Shown: one piece after another, positions 51,425 to 58,591 of the stretch | How the letters are laid out: the number at the start of each line of letters is the position of its first letter | Numbering within the stretch: position 1 is the first letter of the stretch | Assembly (NCBI GenBank): GCA_017539905.1 | Contig: JAFYBZ010000014.1 | Span: 120,312 to 184,311 of the forward strand | Source: Clostridia bacterium | Lineage (GTDB): Bacteria; Bacillota; Clostridia; TANB77; UBA1234 | Length of the DNA: 64,000 nucleotides | Direction of reading: 5' to 3' | Translations under genes and position numbers: made by a program | Notes under the pieces: model-generated | Databases searched by the model: none | Told to the model about the DNA's origin: nothing | What the model saw: only the letters and a program-made list of their open reading frames with translations

Positions 51425-51464
51425 AAAGATACCCGTAGCTGCATAGATGCCTACGGGTATCTTT
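51425..51464. terminator. Bidirectional terminator
   Basis: AAAGATACCCGTAG/CTACGGGTATCTTT, a 14-bp stem with a 12-nt loop, between the ORF remnant and the convergent hydrolase gene. Confidence 0.85.
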
Positions 51465-52217
51465 TTATTTACTTAAACAATAATTAGCAACATCTTCGCT
51501 AAACTCATTCAGAATCTCGCTCGAAAATTTGTGATTCTCATTTTCATAAGTTATCAAGTTAATGTTCTCATTTAATGAAGCTAGCTCTGCACTATCTTTA
51601 TACGGCGCCGTGTCATCAATATTTCCATGATAAATTCTAATTTCTTCATCATATTTTGGATTATCCATCACACGATTCTCAGAAAGTTCCTCATAAAAAC
51701 TAAAATTAATTCTCATTGGTGTTTCTTTCTTATCGTTTACTCCAAAGCCTTGCTTTTTGAAAAACTCAAACATCTCTTGCCCAATTATTGTCTTTAAAAT
51801 CTCGTCCATTTTTATCGCAGGCGATTTCAAAATAATTGCAAAATAATCATGATGATATTTTTGAATTCTTAATAAAGAAAGATATCCACCGAAGCTCGTT
51901 CCTAAAATTCCAATTTTAGTATAAGGAAATTTTTCGCGAATTGCTTTTTCTGCAAGCTCACAATCTTCAATGCAATTCGCAACAGTGAAGTCATTATAGT
52001 CTCCTCTACGCTCCGCATGATAAGGAAGTGAAAAAATCGCATAAGCAATTCCTTTTTCTAAAAATTTGTTTCCAATAATCAAATACGTCTCACTATTTTT
52101 TCCGCTATTAAAACCATGATGACAAATCATAAGCTTTTTCTCATCCCAACCATCAGGAATAAAAACATCAATGTCAAAACTATCTATTCTACTTTTTACA
52201 TTAATTAATTCTTTCAT
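51465..52217 (-). CDS. Alpha/beta hydrolase
   Basis: 250 residues. MICHHGFNSGK carries the His-Gly oxyanion turn, GILGTSFGGYLSLL the nucleophile elbow Gly-x-Ser-x-Gly near residue 108, EEIRIYHGNIDDTAPY the Asp, and YENENHKFSSEI the catalytic His. A dienelactone/serine aminopeptidase-type intracellular esterase is likely; substrate unknown. Start after AAAGGAATTAAG. Follows the CYTH gene by 16 bp. Confidence 0.9.
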   Translation of the reverse strand: MKELINVKSRIDSFDIDVFIPDGWDEKKLMICHHGFNSGKNSETYLIIGNKFLEKGIAYAIFSLPYHAERRGDYNDFTVANCIEDCELAEKAIREKFPYTKIGILGTSFGGYLSLLRIQKYHHDYFAIILKSPAIKMDEILKTIIGQEMFEFFKKQGFGVNDKKETPMRINFSFYEELSENRVMDNPKYDEEIRIYHGNIDDTAPYKDSAELASLNENINLITYENENHKFSSEILNEFSEDVANYCLSK

Positions 52218-52233
52218 CTTAATTCCTTTATAA

Positions 52234-52767
52234 TTAAAATTTCAATTCTTTAATTTTCTCAACATCAATTCCATAAATATCAATATAAATATCTTCGCAG
52301 TTTAAAGCAGTTACTTTTGAAGGATCAACTTCCAACAACTTTTCAATTTCTTTTACTCTCTCCTCTGACTCTGCTTCGATTTCCATATACGTAGGAATCA
52401 TCGGCCAAGTATCAATATCTACTTCAACTCCATCTAAAATGTATCTCACACGCTTGTTTTCTTGATAGCCTTTTGCTTTATAGCCAAGCACATTCAAAAG
52501 TTCATTAGTCTCATCAAAATCAGAAACTTCAACTTCCAACTCGTGCGTACCATCCACAGTGTTCTTCTCCACATTCTTATAACAAAGAGTTGTTACTTCG
52601 CCATTCGTACGAAGACGAATCCATTGACTGTCTCTTGCTGGAGTAAAATCATACACATATCTTTTTTGAAACCATTCGCCTACTTTTTCGGCACCAAGTG
52701 AAATCAATTTGTTAGTTACCTTATCAATATCGACTTCAAGAATTCTCTCTTCAAATTCAGTATGCAT
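52234..52767 (-). CDS. CYTH domain protein (class IV adenylate cyclase/triphosphatase-like)
   Basis: 177 residues covering one CYTH tunnel fold. EFEERILEVD gives the N-terminal ExE, WIRLRTNGEVTTLCYK the basic strand pair, HELEVEVSDFDE the acidic strand and GVEVDIDTWPMIPTYMEIEAE the last. CYTH enzymes hydrolyse or cyclise triphosphate-bearing substrates. CyaB-type cyclases and triphosphatases cannot be told apart here. Start after ATGGAGGTGATGGT. Probable operon with the hydrolase downstream and the membrane protein upstream. Confidence 0.88.
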   Translation of the reverse strand: MHTEFEERILEVDIDKVTNKLISLGAEKVGEWFQKRYVYDFTPARDSQWIRLRTNGEVTTLCYKNVEKNTVDGTHELEVEVSDFDETNELLNVLGYKAKGYQENKRVRYILDGVEVDIDTWPMIPTYMEIEAESEERVKEIEKLLEVDPSKVTALNCEDIYIDIYGIDVEKIKELKF

Positions 52768-52781
52768 ACCATCACCTCCAT

Positions 52782-53246
52782 TTAATTATCATAATAACCA
52801 TTTGTGCAAATTTCCTCAATTAATTCTTCTGAGAATGTATCTATAATTTTTTGAGCTTCCGAATTAATCTTATCTTTTTCTTCTTGGCTAAGCGAATCAA
52901 TGTCACCATCAGGAATAATTCCTGGATAATTTTGCTTTAAATAATTTCTCATTCGTATTGGATTATACGTATATCTATGCATTTTTTCAGGAGAAATCTT
53001 TTTATTTATAAGAAGATCCGTCAAAAAATCATCATACTTTTCTTTAAAGTGTGATGTTTCATAAATTAAAGCAATTGCAATAGGTGGAATTACCGCAACA
53101 AGGATAGAAAATATTATAAACCCAACCGTTTGATTATTTTTTATGAAGTCAAGTGATTCAACGTTTTTAATAAATAGATATAGCAACACTAAATCAATTA
53201 TTAATACTATTAAACAAATTATTTTTGTCTTTCTATCTGAATCCAT
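52782..53246 (-). CDS. Membrane protein, unknown
   Basis: 154 residues. Two hydrophobic segments near the N-terminus (IICLIVLIIDLVLLYLFI and VGFIIFSILVAVIPPIAIAL) are followed by a helical acidic tail. No family recognised. Start after ACGGAGGCAAAA; stop 14 bp before the CYTH gene. Confidence 0.65.
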   Translation of the reverse strand: MDSDRKTKIICLIVLIIDLVLLYLFIKNVESLDFIKNNQTVGFIIFSILVAVIPPIAIALIYETSHFKEKYDDFLTDLLINKKISPEKMHRYTYNPIRMRNYLKQNYPGIIPDGDIDSLSQEEKDKINSEAQKIIDTFSEELIEEICTNGYYDN

Positions 53247-53260
53247 TTTTGCCTCCGTTT

Positions 53261-53509
53261 TTATAATTTAATTTGCTCTAAACTCTTTGCTAGCTGATCA
53301 GGGCACGAAGTTCCTTTAGTTCCGCATTCAATACCGCGCAACTTTTTTATAACTTCATCAACTTCCATTCCCTCAACTAAAGCACCAATGCCTTTAAGAT
53401 TTCCGTTGCATCCCCTAATATATTTTAAGTTGTAAATTTTCCCATCTTCAATATCGTAATCAATTTGCACTGAGCAAACTCCCTCAGGATAATATGTATA
53501 ATGTTTCAT
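53261..53509 (-). CDS. TSCPD domain protein
   Basis: 82 residues from the ATG at 53509; the longer upstream frame overlaps another small gene and lacks a ribosome site. KHYTYYPEGVCSVQIDYDI, IRGCNGNLKGIGALVEGM and the end GTKGTSCPDQLAKSLEQ are the hallmarks of the TSCPD family (small proteins related to a C-terminal domain of ribonucleotide reductase). Function unknown. Its AAGGGG site lies in the upstream small gene. Confidence 0.88.
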   Translation of the reverse strand: MKHYTYYPEGVCSVQIDYDIEDGKIYNLKYIRGCNGNLKGIGALVEGMEVDEVIKKLRGIECGTKGTSCPDQLAKSLEQIKL

Positions 53510-53510
53510 T

Positions 53511-53645
53511 TTAACCCCTTTCTTTCTCATCATCTTTTCTATCCATAATTGGATTAAAAAGCCCATATTTTCTAACGTATTCCATGGCAGTATCATTTAC
53601 TTTTTTATTAACTTCATCATACTTGGTAAAATCAATTTCAGCCAT
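53511..53645 (-). CDS. 44-residue protein upstream of TSCPD gene
   Basis: ATG at 53645, 9 nt after TGGAGG. The product is helical and charged, with MAEIDFTKYDEVNKKVND at the start and a KDDEKERG end. Its stop is 1 bp before the TSCPD start and its 3' end supplies the next ribosome site, so the two are translated together. No family recognised. Confidence 0.6.
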   Translation of the reverse strand: MAEIDFTKYDEVNKKVNDTAMEYVRKYGLFNPIMDRKDDEKERG

Positions 53646-53772
53646 TTTATTTGACCTCCACAACCATTATACACAAAAAGCTAGAAAAATAAAAATATAT
53701 AACAACTTCAACGCAAAACCAATATTATGTAAACTCACAATTCGTTAATATAAATAAAAATCTGAAAACCGC

Positions 53773-53801
53773 TTGCAAATTATGTTAATCTGTGATATAT
53801 T
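53773..53801 (+). promoter_or_regulatory. Sigma-A promoter of the tandem secreted genes
   Basis: TTGCAA (53773-53778), 17-bp spacer, TATATT (53796-53801), 42 nt before the first gene. Confidence 0.7.
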
Positions 53802-53843
53802 GCCCTCGGAAACCAAAATTTTAACGTTAGGAGGAATAATTTC

Positions 53844-54341
53844 ATGAAACGGACTTTTGCTTTTATTCTCACTTTGATGTTTTGTGTGATGATGCTTTCT
53901 ACCAGCCTTGCTTTGGTTGAGCCCAACACTAAAATTACTTATTATGTGGCAAGACCAGAAATCGCATTCGATACAGGTGCTGATGAGGTTGAAACCCTAT
54001 CCTTTGGCGAACCTGTTACTCTGGAAGACATCAATGGTAGCTATGCTCTTGTCAAAACCCAGGATGGACGGATTGGTCTGGTGTTTAAAGGATATCTTGC
54101 TCAATCGGAATATCCTCTGCTTTGGGTAGATAAAGAAGGATTCAACCTTGCTTGCATGGCCGGTCTTAATGATGAGAACTTCGGAAGTGCAATTTGCGGA
54201 AGAGCTTCCAATGAAAGAGCAGTTGTTGCCACTTCGCTGGGACAGTATATTTTTATTATCACAGAAAGCGGCCTCAGCGGATACACAATGAACACCAATC
54301 CCCATGTCACGTACTACGTCGATCAAGTTCCCGAAGAATGA
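53844..54341 (+). CDS. Secreted SH3-like protein (tandem copy 1)
   Basis: 165 residues. Signal peptide to about residue 23 (TSLALV). Mature part reads as one SH3-like beta domain: ETLSFGEPVTLEDINGSYALV and TQDGRIGLVFKGYL. A second half has a Cys pair (FNLACMAGL, SAICGRASNERAVV) that could form a disulfide. A paralogue follows 84 bp downstream with the same plan. GC-richer codons than the flanking genes. Start after TTAGGAGGAATAATTTC. Confidence 0.7.
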   Translation: MKRTFAFILTLMFCVMMLSTSLALVEPNTKITYYVARPEIAFDTGADEVETLSFGEPVTLEDINGSYALVKTQDGRIGLVFKGYLAQSEYPLLWVDKEGFNLACMAGLNDENFGSAICGRASNERAVVATSLGQYIFIITESGLSGYTMNTNPHVTYYVDQVPEE

Positions 54342-54354
54342 AAATGAACTCAAG

Positions 54355-54385
54355 ATAAAGTCAGAGATAATTCTCTGACTTTATT
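54355..54385 (+). terminator. Terminator or attenuator between the tandem secreted genes
   Basis: ATAAAGTCAGAG/CTCTGACTTTAT, a 12-bp stem with a 6-nt loop; the T run after it is weak, so partial read-through to the second copy is likely. Confidence 0.6.
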
Positions 54386-54425
54386 AATCTCAAACGAACC
54401 GGAAAATATAAGGAGGTTTTTAATC

Positions 54426-54938
54426 ATGAAACGGATTATTTCTTTGTTTCTTGCTACTCTGCTCTGTGTTATGATGTTTTCTACCTTTACTGCCGCTGCC
54501 GAGGGTGAACCCTTTGAGCGCAACGACGGCATGATCTGCGTTTTGAGGCCCAACATCAAATGTGTCTATGATGACGGCGATTCCACTACGCTCCATTTCG
54601 GAGAAGAAGTTGAAGTCTGGAATTTCGAAGACACCTATGCAATCATAAAGACTGCGGATGGTAAAATGGGCAAAGTCACAGTTGGCTTTATAGGAACAAC
54701 CTGCTACCCCATCCTTTGGATTGACAGAGAAGGCTGCTTCCTTTCCCCTATGACAGGACTTCAACCCACTGACTTTTACTATGGTGCATGCGGTCAGCGC
54801 TGGGAAGAAAGAGCAATCGTCCTTATCGAAGATGGTGATTACTTCTTTATCGTAACGGATGAAGGATTCAGCGGATATGTTCGCAAAGACAACCCGCATC
54901 TGCATCTGTACACCGGCCAGGTCCCCGAAGGTTCCTAA
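54426..54938 (+). CDS. Secreted SH3-like protein (tandem copy 2)
   Basis: 170 residues. Same architecture as the gene at 53844. Signal peptide (ending TAAAEG), LHFGEEVEVWNFEDTYAIIK and ADGKMGKVTVGFIG for the SH3-like part. Then WIDREGCFLSPMTGL, YGACGQRWEERAIV with matched Cys positions, and the shared ending NPH(L/V)-x-(L/T)Y-x-(G/D)QVPE. The two copies have diverged strongly in residues but not in plan. Start after TAAGGAGGTTTTTAATC. Confidence 0.7.
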   Translation: MKRIISLFLATLLCVMMFSTFTAAAEGEPFERNDGMICVLRPNIKCVYDDGDSTTLHFGEEVEVWNFEDTYAIIKTADGKMGKVTVGFIGTTCYPILWIDREGCFLSPMTGLQPTDFYYGACGQRWEERAIVLIEDGDYFFIVTDEGFSGYVRKDNPHLHLYTGQVPEGS

Positions 54939-54950
54939 GCAAAAAAATAA

Positions 54951-54985
54951 CATCCCCAATGATATTTCATTGGGGATGCTTTTTT
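54951..54985 (+). terminator. Terminator of the tandem secreted genes
   Basis: CATCCCCAATGA/TCATTGGGGATG stem with TATT loop and a T tract, which runs directly into a GGGACACTT repeat. Confidence 0.85.
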
Positions 54986-55037
54986 GGGACACTTACTTTT
55001 TTCCAACTTTTGTTGGAAAAAAGTAAGTGTCCCAAAA
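54981..55037. repeat. GGGACACTTAC-type repeat, perfect palindrome
   Basis: TTTTTGGGACACTTAC-TTTTTTCCAAC, a TTTT loop, and the exact reverse complement. Its T tract doubles as the terminator tail of the gene before it. Confidence 0.9.
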
Positions 55038-55044
55038 AGTCAAA

Positions 55045-55461
55045 TTACTTATTTAAATAATCATACACATTAATTGTTCCTGCTTCTTCTTCAACATTAA
55101 GATCTGGTACAGTTTCTACCATTCTTGCTACTCCAGTTGATTTGTCTATATAAAAATAAACATAAGCTCCTGTATAGCTACGAAATCTCATTTGATACTC
55201 ATCATCTGTACCATCTCCAATTTCTATATACATTGAAGAACTAGCTTCAGTATATCCATATGTCTCATTACAATATTTTTTTATTCCTTCATAAGCCATG
55301 TCTTCTGTCAATTCACCTGATTCAACTGGAGCCTCAACCACTGTAACTTCAGCATTTCCTGATGAAACCGGCTCATTTTTAACTTCCTCATTAGTATTGT
55401 TGCAACCAACCATTAATAGGCATAAAGCTATTATAGCTATTAAATAAAAAATCGTTTTCAT
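55045..55461 (-). CDS. Lipoprotein, unknown
   Basis: 138 residues from the ATG at 55461, 8 nt after AAGGAG. Lipobox LMVGC at about residue 19, then an acidic linker rich in SGN/SGE (VSSGNAEVTVVEAPVESGEL). A small domain follows with YEGIKKYCNETYGYTEASSS and YVYFYIDKSTGVARMVET, resembling PepSY-like or similar beta-alpha-beta exported modules. No firm family. Confidence 0.7.
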   Translation of the reverse strand: MKTIFYLIAIIALCLLMVGCNNTNEEVKNEPVSSGNAEVTVVEAPVESGELTEDMAYEGIKKYCNETYGYTEASSSMYIEIGDGTDDEYQMRFRSYTGAYVYFYIDKSTGVARMVETVPDLNVEEEAGTINVYDYLNK

Positions 55462-55498
55462 ATTAACATCTCCTTCAAAGTACAATTATATCCCAATT

Positions 55499-55563
55499 AT
55501 GATTTTTGGGACACACCCAAAAATCATTTTTTTCATGATTCTTGGTCGTGTCCCAAGAATCAT
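55499..55563. repeat. GGGAC-type repeat with gene-specific stem
   Basis: Two hairpins: ATGATTTTT-GGGACACACCC-AAAAATCAT and ATGATTCTTGG-TCGTG-TCCCAAGAATCAT. The stem ATGATT is not seen in other copies. The right arm overlaps the stop codon region of the Nudix gene. Confidence 0.85.
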
Positions 55564-56072
55564 AATGATAAGTTTCTAAATGCTTCCAATGTTTCTCCTG
55601 CTATTACTCTATTTATTTCTTTTTCGTTATTCAAATGCTCGCCTATAAGCTCTTCGAAAGAATTTAAAGGAATTCGTTTTAATTCGAATGCATATCTTTT
55701 TTCTTGACTAGTACGATGAACCTTTTCTAGATCGGGCAATTTGTCAGTTCGAACAACATAATAATGAATCACCGCCAAAATATTTTCGCCAGAATTAAAA
55801 TAATTCTTCATATAATGTCTCACTTCATAAAAGACCTCTGAAATTTCATCGTTTGAAATCTCAATTCCAGCTTCTTCCATTATCTCGCGCTTTAACGTTT
55901 CAACCTCTGATTCCCCATCTTCTACATGTCCACCAATCAATTGAACGCCACCATTAGATGAAGCCATAATAACTTCATCATTACTATTTATAATAAAAGC
56001 TTTGACTCTCACAACAGAGCCATCCATATCTTCGTCAGTTAAATTATCATCATTAAAAATCTTGTATTTCAA
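55560..56072 (-). CDS. Nudix hydrolase
   Basis: 170 residues from a TTG at 56072, 7 nt after GGAGG. An upstream GTG in frame lies inside a half-repeat and has no site. Nudix box GGHVEDGESEVETLKREIME followed by EAGI near residues 60-82 has all metal-binding Glu residues. Hydrolyses a nucleoside diphosphate-linked compound; specificity unknown. The 3' end touches the ATGATT repeat. Lies 40 bp downstream of the P-loop kinase gene. Confidence 0.88.
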   Translation of the reverse strand: MKYKIFNDDNLTDEDMDGSVVRVKAFIINSNDEVIMASSNGGVQLIGGHVEDGESEVETLKREIMEEAGIEISNDEISEVFYEVRHYMKNYFNSGENILAVIHYYVVRTDKLPDLEKVHRTSQEKRYAFELKRIPLNSFEELIGEHLNNEKEINRVIAGETLEAFRNLSL

Positions 56073-56112
56073 AATTGCACCTCCAATTTGATTTTTGGGA
56101 CGCACCTATGAA

Positions 56113-56619
56113 TCATAGATTAAACCTCTCATCTTCAATAGCCATCTTTGCCGAATCATCAACGCTAAATTTTCCCGTATCAATTATAAACTTCTCATCA
56201 TAATTATGCTTTTTAAAATTGTTCAAAAGCACAATGCAACGATCTTTCATCTGACAATCTTCAGGCCTTTCGGCATCTCGCTTAAGCAAAGTATCTTCGT
56301 CAACAAGCAAAACTATAAATTTCATTTCAAAATCAACAAAAAAATGCTTCAAAGACTCTAAATTCGCAGGATTGATTATATAATTATAAACCACATCATA
56401 ACCATCTTCCAAATAATCTTTAATCACATCCTTAGAGACTTTCCAAAAAACATCTAAGTGATTTCCTACTTTCCAAGGTGAAATATATCCACCAACAACA
56501 TGATTATAAATATCATCGCCCTCAATCAAAACTGATTTTGAAAGACTTTTTGCAATCTTTTTTGAAATAGTACTCTTGCCCACTCCTGCTGGGCCAGTTA
56601 CAATATATAATTTAGGCAT
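56113..56619 (-). CDS. P-loop kinase-like ATPase
   Basis: 168 residues. Walker A VTGPAGVGKSTISKKI near residue 7, then IEGDDIYNHVVGG and a lid with LKRDAERPEDCQMKDR. Belongs to the AAA_33/gluconate-kinase-like small kinases; substrate unknown. Start after GAGGAGGAAAAA. The Nudix gene downstream and the CDF gene upstream share its direction. Confidence 0.85.
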   Translation of the reverse strand: MPKLYIVTGPAGVGKSTISKKIAKSLSKSVLIEGDDIYNHVVGGYISPWKVGNHLDVFWKVSKDVIKDYLEDGYDVVYNYIINPANLESLKHFFVDFEMKFIVLLVDEDTLLKRDAERPEDCQMKDRCIVLLNNFKKHNYDEKFIIDTGKFSVDDSAKMAIEDERFNL

Positions 56620-56634
56620 TTTTCCTCCTCATAA

Positions 56635-56664
56635 TTTTATTTTGGAACATGTCCAAAAATAATT
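56635..56664. repeat. Small GGACATGT-core hairpin
   Basis: TTATTTTTGGAC-AT-GTTCCAAAATAA-like stem just after the CDF transporter stop; a degenerate half-unit of the GGGAC family or a simple terminator. Confidence 0.5.
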
Positions 56665-57777
56665 TTAATCACTCACATCAACATCCAAAGTGATACTAAT
56701 TTTATAATCTTTATATTTTTCTTGCACTTCGTTAAATATTTCTTCGTAAACTTTTTCTCTATCTTTTATCGCAAAATCAATTATAATATCAAAGCTTATT
56801 GATTTATCTTCCTCATCAAAATAAAATCCATGCATTTGCAAAATACCATTATGTGAAAAAACAATTTTATGAATTTCATTTTGAACCTTTTTTATATTCT
56901 CATCCTTTGTATTAACTGAATAAACTCCAATAGTATGCAAAATAACGCCGTATTTTTCGCTTATCTTTTTAGTAATTCTTCTAGAAATTTTATCTATATC
57001 TGCTACAGTCAAAGTATCAGCAACTTCAATATGTACTGAACCTAAATATTTATCTGGGCCATAATCATTTAGCACTAAATCAAATACCCCTTGAACATCT
57101 TTTTCTTCTAAAACATCTTTTTTTATTTCCCTAGACAAGTCGCTCTCTACCCTAACTCCAAGCATATTATCTACCGATTCTTTAATCAACTCAAAGCCAG
57201 CTTTAATTATAAACAATGAAAGTAATACACCGACATAAGCTTCTAAACTAATTCCAAAAATTAAATAAATAACAGCAGAAGCTAAAACAGAAATAGAAAG
57301 AATTGCATCATTAAAAGCATCCGAACCACTTGCAACAAGCGAATCAGAATTTACTTGCTTGCCTTTTCTTTTTACATATAAACCAAGTGCAAATTTTACA
57401 ATAATACCAGCAACTATAACTACCAAAGTCACTGTGCTATAATCTGGCACTTCAGGATTAAAAATTTTCTTGATTGATTCCACAAGTGCAGTAACACCCG
57501 CATATAAAACTATTGCTGAAACTATCAAAGAAGTCATATATTCAATTCTTCCATATCCATAAGGATGTTTTTTATCTGGTGCTTTTCCTGCAAGTTTGGT
57601 TCCGATTATAGTGATAATGCTTGATAAAGCATCGCTTAAATTATTTACAGCATCTGAAATAATGGCTATAGAATTTGCTAAAAATCCTACGAAAGCCTTA
57701 AATCCAGCTAAAATAATATTTGCTAATATGCTTATAATACTAGTTCTAACAACAATTTTTTCTCTTTTATTATCCAT
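56665..57777 (-). CDS. Cation diffusion facilitator (CDF) metal exporter
   Basis: 370 residues. Six membrane segments in residues 1-205, then a cytoplasmic domain with a long C-terminal extension (about 290-370). The transport site in TM2 is ISDAVNNLSDALSS (Asn-x3-Asp) and in TM5 SGSDAFNDAILS (Asp-x3-Asp). Zinc-type CDFs have His in the first site, so the Asn-Asp/Asp-Asp set points to manganese or iron. The extra C-terminal module (LQMHGFYFDEEDKSISFDII) repeats the ferredoxin-like fold. Start after TGGGAGTTATTTAAT. Confidence 0.88.
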   Translation of the reverse strand: MDNKREKIVVRTSIISILANIILAGFKAFVGFLANSIAIISDAVNNLSDALSSIITIIGTKLAGKAPDKKHPYGYGRIEYMTSLIVSAIVLYAGVTALVESIKKIFNPEVPDYSTVTLVVIVAGIIVKFALGLYVKRKGKQVNSDSLVASGSDAFNDAILSISVLASAVIYLIFGISLEAYVGVLLSLFIIKAGFELIKESVDNMLGVRVESDLSREIKKDVLEEKDVQGVFDLVLNDYGPDKYLGSVHIEVADTLTVADIDKISRRITKKISEKYGVILHTIGVYSVNTKDENIKKVQNEIHKIVFSHNGILQMHGFYFDEEDKSISFDIIIDFAIKDREKVYEEIFNEVQEKYKDYKISITLDVDVSD

Positions 57778-57827
57778 ATTAAATAACTCCCATAAACTAG
57801 ATTTTGGTTATTATATTTCATCTTTTA

Positions 57828-58055
57828 TCAACTTTTTATCATATTCAATAAATTTTCAAAATCCATATTCATATATTTATTCTTCCCATTTCTAATTTCA
57901 TCCATAAGATTTTCTGCCGTATCAATCGCAATTTGATATAGTACATCACTAACGGTTCCATTTGCGTGAGCTTCATCTAATTCATCTCTATCATAAATCT
58001 CAAGACCAGTCTTTGAAATAACCACGTCCAAATACAAATCATCATAGTAAGGCAC
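57828..58055 (-). pseudogene. DUF402 fragment, 5'-truncated
   Basis: 75 residues that match only the C-terminal half of DUF402 proteins: YYDDLYLDVVISKTG (the Lys/Asp-Asp-Leu-Tyr-Leu-Asp strand) and YDRDELDEAHANGTVSD. Full-length members are about twice as long and start with a barrel domain. The frame begins at a GTG with no ribosome site, 18 bp after an unrelated gene, so the 5' half has probably been lost. Confidence 0.65.
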
Positions 58056-58073
58056 TTTAGTTATATGAAATAT

Positions 58074-58589
58074 TTAGTTAAATAGGTATTCTTCATTGTG
58101 GGATATTGAAATATTATCACCTAAAATACTTGCCAGATCTTTTTCATCAACAATGCTACCATCTAAATATAATTCTTTTAAATTTTGAAAGCTATTTAAC
58201 TCTTTAGCATTTATCACTTTACTATTATATATTCTAAGAGTTTCTAAATTTTTAAATTTAAGCAGTTCATTTATATCAATTTCTACTTCATCTTCCTCAT
58301 CATTAACAATTTCAAGCTCTTTTAAACTATATAAACCATTAATTGCATTTAGATCTACAGTAGTATATGCAAGAATTAATTGATTAAGTGGTGCTACAAA
58401 GGAAATATTATCATCCACTATATTGCAAAAATTAAAATTAATAATTTCAATTTTGCCATGGCGATTAATTACATTTAAATCATCCGAAGTCACCTCTAGA
58501 TTATTAATAATAATCTCTCTTATTTCTGGTTTGTTAAGCAATGTACTAAAATCATTATTATTAAAAACAAATGATCTATTATCTCCCAT
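58074..58589 (-). CDS. Leucine-rich repeat-like protein
   Basis: 171 residues. Irregular repeats of about 22-24 residues with Leu/Ile periodicity: KPEIREIIINNLEVTSDDLN, APLNQLILAYTTVDLNAIN, LYSLKELEIVNDEEDEVE, FKNLETLRIYNSKVINAKEL and FQNLKELYLDGSIVDEKDL. No signal peptide, so cytoplasmic; likely a binding protein. Starts 2 bp after the transglutaminase-like gene ends, with AGAGGAATAAAT inside it. Confidence 0.75.
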   Translation of the reverse strand: MGDNRSFVFNNNDFSTLLNKPEIREIIINNLEVTSDDLNVINRHGKIEIINFNFCNIVDDNISFVAPLNQLILAYTTVDLNAINGLYSLKELEIVNDEEDEVEIDINELLKFKNLETLRIYNSKVINAKELNSFQNLKELYLDGSIVDEKDLASILGDNISISHNEEYLFN

Positions 58590-58591
58590 AT

